From Ancistrus triradiatus (lineage: Eukaryota > Chordata > Actinopteri > Siluriformes > Loricariidae), in assembly GCA_025084515.1 (NCBI GenBank), contig JAJAGP010001673.1:62001-126000 (forward strand): 64,000 nucleotides of DNA. The letters are read 5' to 3'. This document shows positions 34,101-44,647 of this stretch, piece after piece. The position numbers and the translations under genes are program-made. Within the stretch, counting starts at the first letter, position 1. The number at the start of each line of letters is the position of its first letter. The notes under the pieces were generated by a model that worked only from the letters and a program-made list of their open reading frames with translations, was not told the origin of the DNA and searched no databases.

Positions 34101-34730
34101 TTCCTTAGGATGGAGTCAGCACATTAAAAAAACATTATAGATAAAGGGAGCGTGTGGATAAAAGAGTGGAGACGTCCTATAATGACTATATATTTTAGTT
34201 CATTCCTAGGCAACACTTTATATATAAATTGGCTATTCTGACCCCAACACTACACTAGGTGTTGTACCTATTAGGCAATGTAGCCAGTCTACAGTAATGA
34301 CAGTGTAGCCAGTCTACAGTAATAGTTTCATCACAACAAGCTATTTGAAAAATGGCCTCTGTGTTCAATGTGTTGCTCATAGTAGGAATATAATTTGCTT
34401 AATTATAGGCTTGTAATGATAAATGAATGTCAAAGACTTGGCCAACAACTAGTTATTAAAGAGACATTGGCTTTTCTGATCATTTGTAAAGATAAAAGGC
34501 TGTAAAATTAATTGGAACCTGAACATGAATAGGATTTTTAGTTCTTGTTAGAACTCTGTCTGTAGGTAATATGCGTGCCTTTATCTTTGACCTTTTATGT
34601 AAGAACAGAAAACTAGCACAGAAACACATTTTAAAGGTCATAATATGAACAACCTATGCCTCCAGACACAATTGCAAGAAAATAGCACCTAAGAATTATA
34701 CTTTTAAATATTGCATATTGTCTTATACTC
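31112..34730. other. Long intergenic stretch, nothing recognised
   Basis: In 3.6 kb I see no gene, exon or clear repeat. The frames at 32,634-32,945 and 33,293-33,595 have no domain and look like chance. A short 25-bp tandem duplication (TGTAGCCAGTCTACAGTAAT) lies at 34,280-34,325. Confidence 0.45.
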
Positions 34731-35250
34731 TACACTCACTGCTTTATTTTTACTGTTTATGTTCTGCGTATTTTTTACTTAAGTTTTGTGGTCACTGCAC
34801 TTTGTAGTTTTACAATTATAGGCTGTAGAACATCTGCATCTCTACATATTTTGTTATCACCTTTAATTGGTTCTCTAATGGTCAGGCCCCCACAGATCTG
34901 GTACTATTTGGATGGTGGATCTTTCTCTGCACTGCACTGACACTGATGTGGTGGTGGTGTGTACAATTGGATCAGACACTGCAGTGCTGCTGGAGTTTTA
35001 AAGCACTGTTCACTCACTGTGCACATTATTAGAGACATTCACCTTATTACTCCACCTCATAGATGTAAAGTCAGAGACAGTAGCTGTGCAGTAGTATCTA
35101 TTGCTGCACAGTTTGTGTTAGTCATCCTCTAATCCTTCTCCAGTGCTCACAGGATGCTGCCTACAGGATGCTGGTGGCTGGACATTTTTGGCTGGTGGAC
35201 TATTTTCACTACAGCAGTGACACTGAGGTGTCTGATCCACTCATATCAAT
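34731..35250. repeat. Foldback repeat, partial second copy
   Basis: GCACTTTGTAGTTTTACAATTA, GGATGGTGGATCTTTCTCTG, CTGCAGTGCTGCTGGAGTTT and CTGGTGGCTGGACATTTTTGG follow the order of the copy at 22,899-23,500. The right arm is missing. Confidence 0.7.
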
Positions 35251-35261
35251 GCAACACACCC

Positions 35262-35365
35262 AACTTGTACAGTCTTACAATCCAAGCAATTGTGGTTAAA
35301 GGTCTTACTCAAGGACCCAACAGTGGCAGCTTGACAGAAGCAGGATTTGCACCACAGTCCATAGA
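35262..35365 (-). repeat. tRNA-derived SINE (family 1), partial
   Basis: CAGTCTTACAATCCAAGCAA and CTCAAGGACCCAACAGTGGC match the reverse of the family body; the B-box side is degenerate. Confidence 0.65.
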
Positions 35366-35739
35366 TTCAAGCATACAGCCATGCAATCTTCATAGACTGA
35401 CAGAAGAATGAGTGGTTCTCTTGTGGCTCAGTGTTAAGAGTCAGCTTCAGAAAACAGCACTTCCTGAACACCAGAGTTTTAAACCTGGGCTTAGCTTGCA
35501 GCATGAAAGTTATAGAACCCTGTTGTTTACTGACACCCTGTCCAGGATTTACCTCTGCCTGCACCCAGTGGATTCTGTAATAGGCTTCAGACACCCCTGC
35601 AACACTGACTGGGATAAGCAGGGTAAAACAGTATGCACACATGCATGTATAACTGGTAGCTCAGTATCTTTTATCACATTTCCAATGTCATTTTGTCAAA
35701 TATATGTCCAACTAGAGCCGCCCTGGGCAATTACATGAG
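35366..35739. other. Intergenic, nothing recognised
   Basis: The forward and reverse frames here (about 90-108 aa) overlap one another and show no domain. Confidence 0.4.
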
Positions 35740-36141
35740 TGTAACATGGAAACATCTAGGTGCAACAACAGCTGAGCTTTGAAGACGCAGTCCATACAAA
35801 CTCACAGAATGAGACAACTGAAAGAGAAAGCTCATAGCATGGAAACATTTGTCCAGCCATTGCACAGCTCACTATCAAATTCAAAACTCTGGAAGTAATT
35901 TAGCCAGAGAACTGTTGGTCAGGAGCTTATTGATTGGATTTCCACTTCTGAGGAGCCACACAAGCCCAAGATCAACAAATGCTCTGCCAAATCCAAGCGC
36001 TGGATAAAGTGGTACAAAACAGAGCTCCATGCAAAACAACAAACTCAAAAATGGAAGCAAGTTATCTGGAGTGATCAGTTTGAGTGAAAAATGGGAGCAT
36101 GATAGACTAATCTGGGGTTTGTGGATGTCAGGAGAACATGA
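35740..36141 (+). pseudogene. Decayed Tc1-like transposase, family D type
   Basis: The blocks appear in the order of a family D type transposase: AGGTGCAACAACAGCTGAGC with ACAAACTCACAGAATGAGAC (basic hinge), CACAAGCCCAAGATCA (second DNA-binding subdomain), AAGTTATCTGGAGTGATCAG (first-Asp region, WSD) and ATCTGGGGTTTGTGGATGTC. Stops and frameshifts are frequent and no termini are seen. Confidence 0.65.
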
Positions 36142-36146
36142 CCTCT

Positions 36147-36412
36147 TCACTTCACTTCACTTACTAATCCACTTAATCCTGGACAGGGCTGCAGGAGAGC
36201 CGGTGGCATAGGGTACAAGGCAGACACAAGCCTAGACAGGGCTCCACACTCACACACTAGAGCCAATTTAGTCTCATCAATTAACCTAAAGTATGTCTTT
36301 GGACTGTGGGAGGAAACCACCCGGAGAAAATCCACGTGGAGGACCCAGACCGCTTCACCTGGGATTGAACCTTCTCACTGTGAGGCAGTGGTGCTACCCA
36401 CTGAGCCTCTGA
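36147..36412 (-). repeat. tRNA-derived SINE (family 2), long copy
   Basis: On the minus strand this copy reads from the GTGGGTAGCACCACTGCCTC head through CCACAGTCCAAAGACATAC and extends into a 3' part with the complement of TAATCCTGGACAGGGCTGC. Confidence 0.7.
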
Positions 36413-36667
36413 TTTTTTTATGTATAAAAACTGAGCACCATCTTTGGACAGGAGGTATTTTTGTTTCTGTGAAATGCTCAAGAGTGTCTACAAATGAGGA
36501 CTGAGTTAAGCAGAATGAAGTATGAAGTGTAGCAAACCCAAAACGTCATGTTCTCATGTGGGGACGCGAGTTCTCAGGACATTTTAATAACTTGGTGGGA
36601 CACACCCACAACAGATTTAGCAAAACAAACTAGGCATTCATTCCATAGTATGCAATTGCAAAATACA

Positions 36668-36767
36668 NNNNNNNNNNNNNNNNNNNNNNNNNNNNNNNNN
36701 NNNNNNNNNNNNNNNNNNNNNNNNNNNNNNNNNNNNNNNNNNNNNNNNNNNNNNNNNNNNNNNNNNN
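36668..36767. other. Assembly gap (100 N)
   Basis: Exactly 100 N bases, the conventional placeholder for a gap of unknown size. Flanking distances across it are not reliable. Confidence 0.98.
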
Positions 36768-37504
36768 TTTCATTGAAACATGTTCATCTAGCTGTTTGAT
36801 TACAAACTACAGCACATAGTGCAGCCCCAGAGTGCATCACAAATTCTGAGTTAGCTCCTAGCATAAAGTGTTTCACTGAGCTAATTAGGGCTAAAATTAT
36901 TTGAAGTGTTTACCATAGTAAAGTTTTGTAATTAAATCAGACCAACACAGTAGGCTACTTTAGGCAAAAAAGGAAGAGAAAAAGAGATACAGGTCATGTG
37001 ATGTTTTGCTGTTGTTGTTTTTTACAGAAAGTGAGCGCTGGTATTTAAGAAATAATTAGCCAGTCTGCCTACTGTTGTTGTGTTCGCTATGTGCTTTTGT
37101 TACCTACATTAAACTGTGATTATTATGGTCTACTTTAACAAATTTATCAAACTCACTTCTCTCCTTGGCTAATATTAGCCTTGGCCTAGACCTTGTAAAC
37201 AATTAGCTGTCAGACTGTTAGCTAACATTACAAAGTACAGTATAATATTTTGTTATATTTGACGTTAGCATATCATTACAATACTGAAAACATACAATTC
37301 CAATACTGAAAACCCACTTGTTTTCTAATAGTTAATATGAATTATGTTGGATTGCTCACACGCTAACTTGATCAGGTCATAATTCAGATACTGTGCATTA
37401 TAGTATGACTCAGAATACCAATGACACAATTGTTAGTACACTTATTTGGGATACAGTTTAACAGAGTCGTATGTGGATAAAAAACAGCCCAGTTTATTCC
37501 AATC
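36768..37504. other. Intergenic, nothing recognised
   Basis: No gene or repeat is recognised. Confidence 0.5.
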
Positions 37505-37600
37505 ACTCTAGGGTGCGTTTCCCAAAAGCATAGTTGCTAACTACGTTATATAGTTACATGCAGTCGCGATGCAACACACCCCTGGGAAACACACCCCTGG
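37505..37600. repeat. Short MITE-like repeat
   Basis: GGGTGCGTTTCCCAAAAGCAT at the left and the inverted CTGGGAAACACACCCCTGG at the right bound about 95 bp. The GTTTCCCAAAAGC motif starts a short element common in fish. Confidence 0.5.
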
Positions 37601-37849
37601 TAAGTTGCTCAGGCAGTGATAGTTTCAGCTACTTTTAAATAAATAACATAAGGACTGACGATGCAAATTGAGATTCTAATATTGAATTTCTTGTTGTGTT
37701 TTGTTACCTGTGACAAAACAAGCTAACATATGCTTTTGATAGGTTTGTTTACGTTTATTCATTGTCGCTATCAGCATCAGTGGCCATGTTCCGCGACACA
37801 CACAAGGTTAGATCCATACACAAGGTTATCTCAAGACAAGTCACTCATA

Positions 37850-38035
37850 CACTCTGAAGTCAATTAAGCTAATATGCATGTCTTTGGACTGTGGGAGGAA
37901 ACCGGAGTAAACCCACACGGAACCCATGCAGACTCCATACAGAAAGGACCCAGGCCACTCCACCCTGGGATTGAACCCAGGACCTTCTTGCTGTGAGGTG
38001 GTGATGCTACCCACCGAGCCACTGTGCCACCCTTT
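37850..38035 (-). repeat. tRNA-derived SINE (family 2)
   Basis: Reverse orientation: head GGTGGCACAGTGGCTCGGTG, B-box-like GGTCCTGGGTTCAATCCC and the CCACAGTCCAAAGACATGC end are all present. The minus-strand frames are a by-product of the SINE. Confidence 0.8.
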
Positions 38036-38295
38036 TGATAGGTAGCTAACAAGCATTGCTATTATGGGATGACAAAATAACCTCTAACTCAGGGTAAAAA
38101 AAAAACTAAACCAAAAGGGCGTCTGGACCTGGAGGTTCTATTTCATTGTTACTGTATTTTGTTCTGTCTAGCAACACAAAAGGAAAAGCCTTAGCAACTC
38201 TATTCCTGAGGATGGAGCTAGCCTCTTATCTAATATGTCCATAAATTAAAACTCTGTGTTGCAAAATGTAGGAATGTGCTTTGTCTTTCCTGTCC

Positions 38296-38357
<62 letters not shown>

Positions 38358-39394
38358 TGAAGAATAGCCACAAAACAATGCTAGAATGAGCTACAAAGCA
38401 GCGCTAGCATAATTCATGCTTTAAGGATGAATGTACTGCTTGTACCTTTGTTTGAAGTTTGTATTGGAGCAACAGTATCCAGTACACCTTAGGAAACGCT
38501 AATATGCTCAACTACTAAAATACTTGTCAACTTTGGCTTCTCAAAATGGATGCACAAGTGCAATATGGTTAGCAATGGCGAACACCCTCTTCACAATCAC
38601 TATACTATGGTAAATGGGACTCGAGGTATCATCAGCCTGGTATAAAGCCATAGGATGAACTCTGTCACCTCAGTTCCAGTTCCTGCAGTCAAAGTTACCT
38701 CTCCAGCATGTGCTCCATTCGCCACTCCTCTTGATCCTTTTCCTAGCGAGTTAAAGACTCTTTCATGTAAACGTCAGCTGTGAACCCAGGTGACACTGGG
38801 AAGGGTGGTTCAAACTGAGACAGTTTTGCTGTGGCTTTGGGTAAAACCACTGTGGCAGCTCCACCACTGGAGCACGAGTCACTGCTGCTCCAGAGGTTTA
38901 GTGGAAGTATCAGCAGAATACGCAGCTCCTGAATGCATCTCAACAATAGGTTACTTAATTTTTTTATTTTATTAATAGTTTAATTGTGCACTAGTTTCCA
39001 GCACTTCTAAATACGCTCAAATTGGGTCATAATGAGCTCATGGACATTTCATTCATAAAAATCTCTGGGACTGTTCACACCTCCAAATCAAAATGAATGA
39101 TGCAGGAGAGGGATTGTCCCAGGCAAGCCCCCACTTGTCACAACCCCCAGTGGAAAGTCTAGGGTAAAATGGGAGACAGAAACTTGTGGTCTGGAGGAAA
39201 GTTGTGTGTGACGCAATATCCAGTAAACAGCCATGGGCCATGAGCATGCAGAGTCAACAAGAAATACCATCATGGGTCGTTAATAAATCATCAAAGGCAT
39301 CACCAGAAATACCCAATGGAAAGAACAAATACTTAATATACTGTACATATGTACATGTTTACGAATCAAAACAGCCCTACCTCGATGTTAGTTA
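38036..39394. other. Intergenic; (AG)n at 38,299-38,354
   Basis: A 56-bp GA microsatellite is present. A block at 38,221-38,290 (CTCTTATCTAATATGTCC, then TGTGTTGCAAAATGTAGG) recurs at 45,837-45,905. A 67-aa minus-strand frame at 38,743-38,946 has no domain I recognise. Confidence 0.5.
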
Positions 39395-39589
39395 CAGTGG
39401 TGCTTGAAAGCTTGTGAAACCTTTAGAATTTTCTATATTTCTGCATAAATATGACCTAAATCATCATCAGGTTTTCACACAAGTCCTAAAAGTAGATAAA
39501 GAGAACCCAGTTAAACAAATGAGACAAAAATATTATACTTGGTCATTTCTTTATTGAGGAAAACGATCCAATATTACATATTAGTGAGT

Positions 39590-40018
39590 GCATATAGTTG
39601 CAGCAATAACTGCAACTAAACGTTTCCTGTAACTGTTGATCAGTCCTGCACACCGGCTTGGAGGAATTTTAGCCCATTCCTCCGTACAGAACAGCTTCAG
39701 CTCTGGGATATGGAGGGTTTCCTCACAGTTTAAACTGATCGCTTCAGGTCCTTTCCACAACATTTCGATTGGATTAAGGTCAGGACTTTGACTTGGCCAT
39801 TCCAAAACATGGTTTGGTAGAACAACTTGTGTACTTAGAGTCGTTGTCTTGCTGCACGAGCCACCTTCTCTTGAGATTCAGTTCATGGACAGATGTCCTG
39901 ACATTTTCCTACAGAATTCTCTGATATAATTCAGAATTCATTGTTCCATCAATGATGGCAAGCCGTCCTGGCCCAGATGAAGCAAAACGGGCCCAAGCCA
40001 TGATACTACCACCACCAT
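39590..40018 (-). pseudogene. Tc1 transposase, C-terminal part (left of the Gypsy insert)
   Basis: The minus strand encodes the region from the glycine-rich GGGSIMAW-type block (40,018) to the C terminus. The second-Asp region near 39,845 is disrupted. The Glu region is readable as SQSPDLNPIEMLWK in 39,581-39,805, followed by LKLFCTEEWAKIPPSR. Together with the segment right of the insert it makes one broken gene. Confidence 0.85.
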
Positions 40019-40023
40019 GTTTC
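40019..40023. repeat. Target-site duplication, left copy
   Basis: GTTTC directly before the 5' LTR equals GTTTC at 44,852-44,856 directly after the 3' LTR. A 5-bp duplication is typical of Ty3/Gypsy integrases. Confidence 0.9.
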
Positions 40024-40136
40024 TGTCACGCCCCCTACCAGCGCCGCTCCCGACACACGCAATCTACCACGCTCGTCCTCACCAGTCTACTGATCACCTG
40101 CACCTGTTCCCGTTTCTGACCTCTCTCCGCTACCAT

Positions 40137-40143
40137 ACATATA
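40137..40143 (+). promoter_or_regulatory. TATA-like box of the LTR promoter
   Basis: ACATATA lies about 30 bp upstream of GCTACACAA at 40,168, the proposed transcript start. The matching copy is in the 3' LTR. The start site is inferred, not shown. Confidence 0.5.
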
Positions 40144-40208
40144 CCACCACTCATTCACATTCACGCCGCTACACAACAAGGTTCCTGCCTCGTTTCAATA
40201 GCTCCCTT

Positions 40209-40214
40209 AATAAA
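40209..40214 (+). promoter_or_regulatory. LTR polyadenylation signal AATAAA
   Basis: AATAAA sits within the LTR downstream of the inferred start. The same hexamer in the 3' LTR would end the genomic transcript. Confidence 0.6.
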
Positions 40215-40299
40215 CAAAGTGATTGTTACCTGCAATTCAGCCTCCGTTCTCTCTCTCTACTGCCTGCGTTTGTCTCCTGACTACCACCGCCGTTACAGT

Positions 40300-40308
40300 T
40301 TGTGTAGC
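40300..40308 (+). promoter_or_regulatory. Primer-binding site, self-priming type
   Basis: TTGTGTAGC begins 2 bp after the LTR and is not the TGG... of a tRNA-primed site. It is the exact reverse complement of GCTACACAA at 40,168-40,176 inside the LTR, just where a TATA-like box would place the transcript start. In the Tf1/sushi group the first bases of the RNA fold back to prime reverse transcription, and this layout fits that. Confidence 0.7.
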
Positions 40309-40314
40309 CACAGC

Positions 40315-41064
40315 ATGGAGACAGCGGCTAGTAGTCCCAGCCCCACCGCGACTTCAGCAGAGCAGATCGCCAAACTCCGCTCTCAGATCCAGGAAGTGGC
40401 CCGGGCGGTGTCTTTACTGGCAGACCATCAACGCTCGCTCGGCTCACTGGTTCCCTCGGTCGAAGAGCTTGCCCAGCGTGTCACTCAGCTGACGCCACCT
40501 GCTGCCGTGGTGCTACCCACCTCCGTTCCGCTTCCTTCCAGTCCTCCGCGGGAACATCAGTCAGTCTACAAAATCGCTCTACCGGGTAAATATGACGGCG
40601 ACCCGGACCGTTGTGAGGGTTTCATTCTGCAGTGTGAATTATGTTTCACCCAGGCACCACCGGAGTCCGACGCCTCCCGAATCGCCTTGGTAGTGTCCCT
40701 CCTCTCTGGACGAGCACTGGATTGGGCCACTGCCATCTGGTCTCAACAAGGTGAAGAGGCAAAGGAATTCGCGAAGTTCCTGACAGCCTTCCGCGCCGTG
40801 TTTCAGCATCCCCGCGAGGGAAGATCCGCCGGTGAGGTTTTGTTCACTCTGCGGCAGGGCCGTCACTCGGCAGCCGACTACGCCCTCCAATTCCGTACCC
40901 TGGCAGCTCAGAGCGGATGGAACACCCACGCCCTCCTCGCTGCTTTTCGCCAAGGGTTGCGCCCCGATCTCAGGATGGAATTGGCAGGGCGCGACCTCGA
41001 CCTGTCCCTGGAGGACCTTATCACCCTCACCATCCGTCTGGACCAGCTCCTCACCTCCTGCTGA
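40315..41064 (+). CDS. Retrotransposon Gag, lacking its zinc knuckle in frame
   Basis: The ATG at 40,315 is the first after the primer site and opens a 249-residue frame. Residues 15-60 look like a coiled coil (LRSQIQEVARAVSLLADHQ). Residues 80-245 are the capsid-like Gag domain of this group (IALPGKYDGDPDRCEGF; LLSGRALDWATAIW; FTLRQGRHSAADYALQFR). The frame stops at 41,062-41,064, before the CCHC zinc knuckle, which is encoded in the next frame at about 41,128-41,170 (CCYCGSDRHLRPAC). In related elements Gag normally includes the knuckle. A small indel or a frameshift site is therefore implied between about 41,035 and 41,064. Confidence 0.85.
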   Translation: METAASSPSPTATSAEQIAKLRSQIQEVARAVSLLADHQRSLGSLVPSVEELAQRVTQLTPPAAVVLPTSVPLPSSPPREHQSVYKIALPGKYDGDPDRCEGFILQCELCFTQAPPESDASRIALVVSLLSGRALDWATAIWSQQGEEAKEFAKFLTAFRAVFQHPREGRSAGEVLFTLRQGRHSAADYALQFRTLAAQSGWNTHALLAAFRQGLRPDLRMELAGRDLDLSLEDLITLTIRLDQLLTSC

Positions 41065-44000
41065 GCCTATGGAGATCGGCCGCGCTCAACTCTCCGCCGA
41101 GGAACGGCGTCGCCGCTTCGAACGGGGTCTTTGTTGTTATTGCGGCTCGGACCGGCACCTCCGTCCTGCATGTGACCTCGCCCCGGCCGGATCGATCCAC
41201 ACGCGTGCCAGGGACCACACACACACGCCACGGGTGAGTTGAAACCATCCTTACGCCTCCTTCGTCTTACCGGTGCTCTTGCGGCTCGCTCACACCGATG
41301 TGTCTGTTACAGCCCTGATCAACTCCGGCGCCCAGGGGAACTTCATCGCGGAATGCCTCATCACGGAATGGAAGATCCCCTGCTCTGCGCTCAGGACCGA
41401 ACGCAGGATCACCGCGGCCGACGGATGCCCACTAGGCCCGGGCCTGCTCACCCGCATCACTGCTCCTCTCTGCCTGGTTACTAGTGCCACTCACCAGGAA
41501 TCCATCGCCCTGCTCCCGGTAAAGTCTCTCGCCTATCCTGTCATCCTGGGGCTTTCCTGGCTTCGCCTTCACGACCCCCTTATCTCTTGGTCCGCCCGCG
41601 AGATTCTCCGCTGGTCTCCGTGGTGTCATGACAACTGCCTGCGCCGTCCGACTCTGCAATTTCACACACTCCCGCTCGCGGATTCCGTCCTTCTCCCGGA
41701 CAACGTGCCTGAACGGTACAGGGACTTATCCTCGATCTTCGCCAGGGATTCACCTCCTCCTCTTCCTCCGCATCGTCCCTATGACTGCGCCATCGACCTC
41801 ATTCCGGACGCCCACTGCTCAAGGCCCGACTATACTCTCTCTCCGCGGCCGAAGAACGGGCCATGTCAGAATACATCAAGGAGTACCTGGACCTGGGATT
41901 CATCCGTCCGTCCACCTCTCCCGTTTCAGCGGGATTCTTCTTTGTGCCCAAGTGGGACGGTGGCCTCCGGCCTTGTATCGACTACAGGGGACTCAATCGC
42001 ATCGCTCGCAGTTACGCCTACCCACTCCCTCTGGTACCCTCAGCCCTCGAGCAGCTTCGCACAGCCCGCTGGTTCACCAAATTGGATCTCCACAACGCAT
42101 ACAACCTGGTCCGTGTCAGAGAGGGGGATGAATGGAAAACTGCATTCAGCACCAGCACCGGTCATTACGAGTATCTGGTCATGCCCTTCGGTCTGGCGAA
42201 CGCCCCCTCCTTCTTCCAGGCGTTTATTAACGACGTGCTTCGAGACATGCTTGGCCGGTTCGTCACAGTGTACCTGGACGACATTCTGGTGTACTCGCCC
42301 GACTTCGCTACCCACATAACACACGTTTGCCAGGTGCTCGAGAGACTTCGCCTCCACCACCTCCGAGTCAAGGCAGAAAAGTGCGCCTTTCACACCCAGT
42401 CGGTGCGTTATTTGGGTTATGTAATCTCCCCCTCCGGGGTGGCCATGGACAAAGCCAAACTCTCAGCCGTCCTCGACTGGCCTTTGCCGGATTCCATCAA
42501 GCAGTTGCAGCGTTTCCTGGGATTCGCCAATTTCTACCGCCGCTTTATCCGGAATTTCAGCCGCACGGTGGCACCCCTCACCGCTCTCCTACAAGGCAGC
42601 CCCCACTCTCTCCGCTGGAACTCTGATGCTGAGCGGGCCTTCGCTTCACTCAAGTCCGCGTTCGTACGAGCTCCTGTCCTGGGCCATCCCGATCCGGGAC
42701 GGCCCTTCGTCTTGGAGGTCGACGCATCATCTGTTGGAGTGGGTGCCGTTCTTTCACAGCGCCTCGGCGTGCCCCCCAAGCTGCGACTGGTGGCGTTTTT
42801 TTCGCACAAGCTCATGCCAGCGGAACGCAACTATGATGTGGGTGACCGCGAACTGCTGGCAATCAAGCTGGCCCTGGAGGAATGGCGGCACTGGCTCGAG
42901 GGATCCTAATATTCCTTCACGGCCCTTACGAATCACAAAAACTTGGAGTACCTCCGTTCAGCCAAGCGCCTCAATGCCCGTCAAGCCCGCTGGTCTCTTT
43001 TCTTTTCCCGCTTCACATTCGCCATCACTTTTCGCCCAGGGTCTAAGAACACTAAAGCGGATGCTCTGTCTCGCAGCCTCGACCCAGACCCAGCCGATCC
43101 CGAAACGCCCACAACCATTCTCCCAACCTCATGTACCATCGGTGCGATACAATGGGACCTCGACCGTGAGCTGGATGAAAGGCTCTCCCAAACGCGCACT
43201 CCGCCGAAATGCCCGCAGAACAAGAAGTTCGTGTCCGCGGACTTCCGCGACCGCCTCCTCACCTGGGCCCACCTGTCCCTGTGTTCGGGCCATCCTGGGG
43301 AGACCCGGACCTACCAACTCTTGGCATCACGCTACTGGTGGGAGAACATGCACAGGGACGTGCATCGCTTCGTGACCTCCTGCAACACTTGCGCTCAAGC
43401 CAAGACCCCTCGCACTCTTCCGTCTGGCCTGCTCCGCCCTCTGCCCGTGCCCTCTGCAAAGACCTTGGTCCCACATAGCCCTCGATTTCGTCACGGATCT
43501 CCCTTCCTCCCAAGGATACACGGCCGTCCTCTCGGTCATCGACCGCTTCTCCCGTGCCGTTCGCTTCATCCTGCTTCCAAAGGTCACCACCGCACTCCAG
43601 ACAGCGGAACGCCTTTTCGAACACGTCTTCCGGAACTTCGGCATCCCTGAGGACATCCTCTCGGATCGAGGGCCTCAGTTCACCTCTGCAGTCTGGCGGG
43701 CGTTCGTGAACAAGCTGGGCTCCATGGTCAGCCTTTCCTCGGGCTATCACCCTCAGACTAACCGGCAGTGCGAGCGCTCGAATCAAGAACTCAAGAAGTT
43801 CCTCAGATGCTACTGCATGCACAATCCCCACGACTGGTCTCAGTTCCTTCCGTGGGCGGAGATTGCCCAGAACTCCCTCCGTCATTCCTCCACAGGGCTC
43901 ACACCGTTCCAATGCGTCCTGGGCTTCCAACCTCCGTTCGTGCCATGGGATTCTACACCCTCGGACGCCCCTGCCGTGGATGACTGGTTCTGCCGCAGCG

Positions 44001-44647
44001 AGGACGTCTGGTGTCAGGTCCACCTCAAGATCAACCAGGCCATCCGTCGGTACAAGAGGCATGCGGACCGGCACCGATGCTCGGCTCCCGTCTTCCAACC
44101 AGGAGACCGCGTCTGGCTATCGGCCCGAGGACTGCGCATCACTCAGGGAAGTACCCCGTTTTCTCCGCGTTTTCTGGGTCCTTACAAAATCGTTTGCCGC
44201 GTCAATGACGTCACGTACCGTTTGCAACTGCCTTCTCACATGTGCGTCTCTCCCTCATTCCATGTCTCGCTACTGAAACCCTGGTCCCCGGGCCCACTGG
44301 CGGAGGCCTCTCCTGCGGCGCAGCCCCCGCTCGCCGACTCGTCGGACACTTACACGGTCCACCGTCTCCTGGATTCCAGCCGGCGAGGTACGTGCCTCCA
44401 ATACCTGGTGGACGCCAAGGACATTCTGGATCCTCTTCTCATCTGGGAGTTCCACACCGCACAGCCCGACCGGCCGGCCCCCCGGTCCTGCGGCCGCCCG
44501 CGCGGTTCCTCCTTGCTCTGCCGGGCCTCCGGTGACCGCCGCACCCCCGCCGGCACGAGTCCTTCGAGGGGGGGTACTGTCACGCCCCCTACCAGCGCCG
44601 CTCCCGACACACGCAATCTACCACGCTCGTCCTCACCAGTCTACTGA
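41065..44647 (+). pseudogene. Gypsy pol: zinc knuckle, protease, RT, RNase H, integrase, chromodomain (broken)
   Basis: The zinc knuckle frame ends at a TGA at 41,240. Protease (frame 2): LINSGAQGNFI at 41,315-41,348 has Asn (41,321) where retropepsins need Asp. The frame changes near 41,820 into RT (frame 1): GLRPCIDYRGLN, MPFGLANAPSFFQ and the YLDD catalytic box at 42,271. RNase H follows, with EVDASSVGVGAV and RELLAIKLAL; a TAA at 42,907 and Asn at 42,931 damage it. Integrase: the HHCC zinc region ends in CNTC (43,382-43,393); after a frame change near 43,458 come Asp at 43,484, Asp at 43,664 and Glu at 43,772, with exact D35E spacing. The GPY module FLGPYKIV follows. The chromodomain (YTVHRLLDS... 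YLVD|AKDILDP) lacks about 15 central residues. The frame stays open through the 3' LTR edge to 44,647. Confidence 0.9.
44566..44574 (+). promoter_or_regulatory. Polypurine tract for plus-strand priming
   Basis: GAGGGGGGG ends 3 bp before the 3' LTR, the expected position for the plus-strand DNA primer. Confidence 0.8.

Larger units (their letters stand above)
40024..40297 (+). repeat. 5' LTR, 274 bp
   Basis: It starts TGTCACGCCCCCTACC and ends CGCCGTTACA. A TATA-like ACATATA at 40,137-40,143 and an AATAAA at 40,209-40,214 place the presumed transcript start near 40,168 and its polyadenylation signal about 40 bp later, so R is short. Confidence 0.93.

Noticed and set aside
42534..43375. Alternative-frame 249-aa plus frame and antisense frames over RT/RNase H
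   Set aside because: They overlap the recognisable RT and RNase H motifs in another frame and show no domain.
43259..44098. 279-aa minus-strand frame inside the chromovirus
   Set aside because: It lies antisense to the integrase, whose D35E residues and zinc motif are clear on the plus strand; GC-rich codons leave the opposite strand open by chance.
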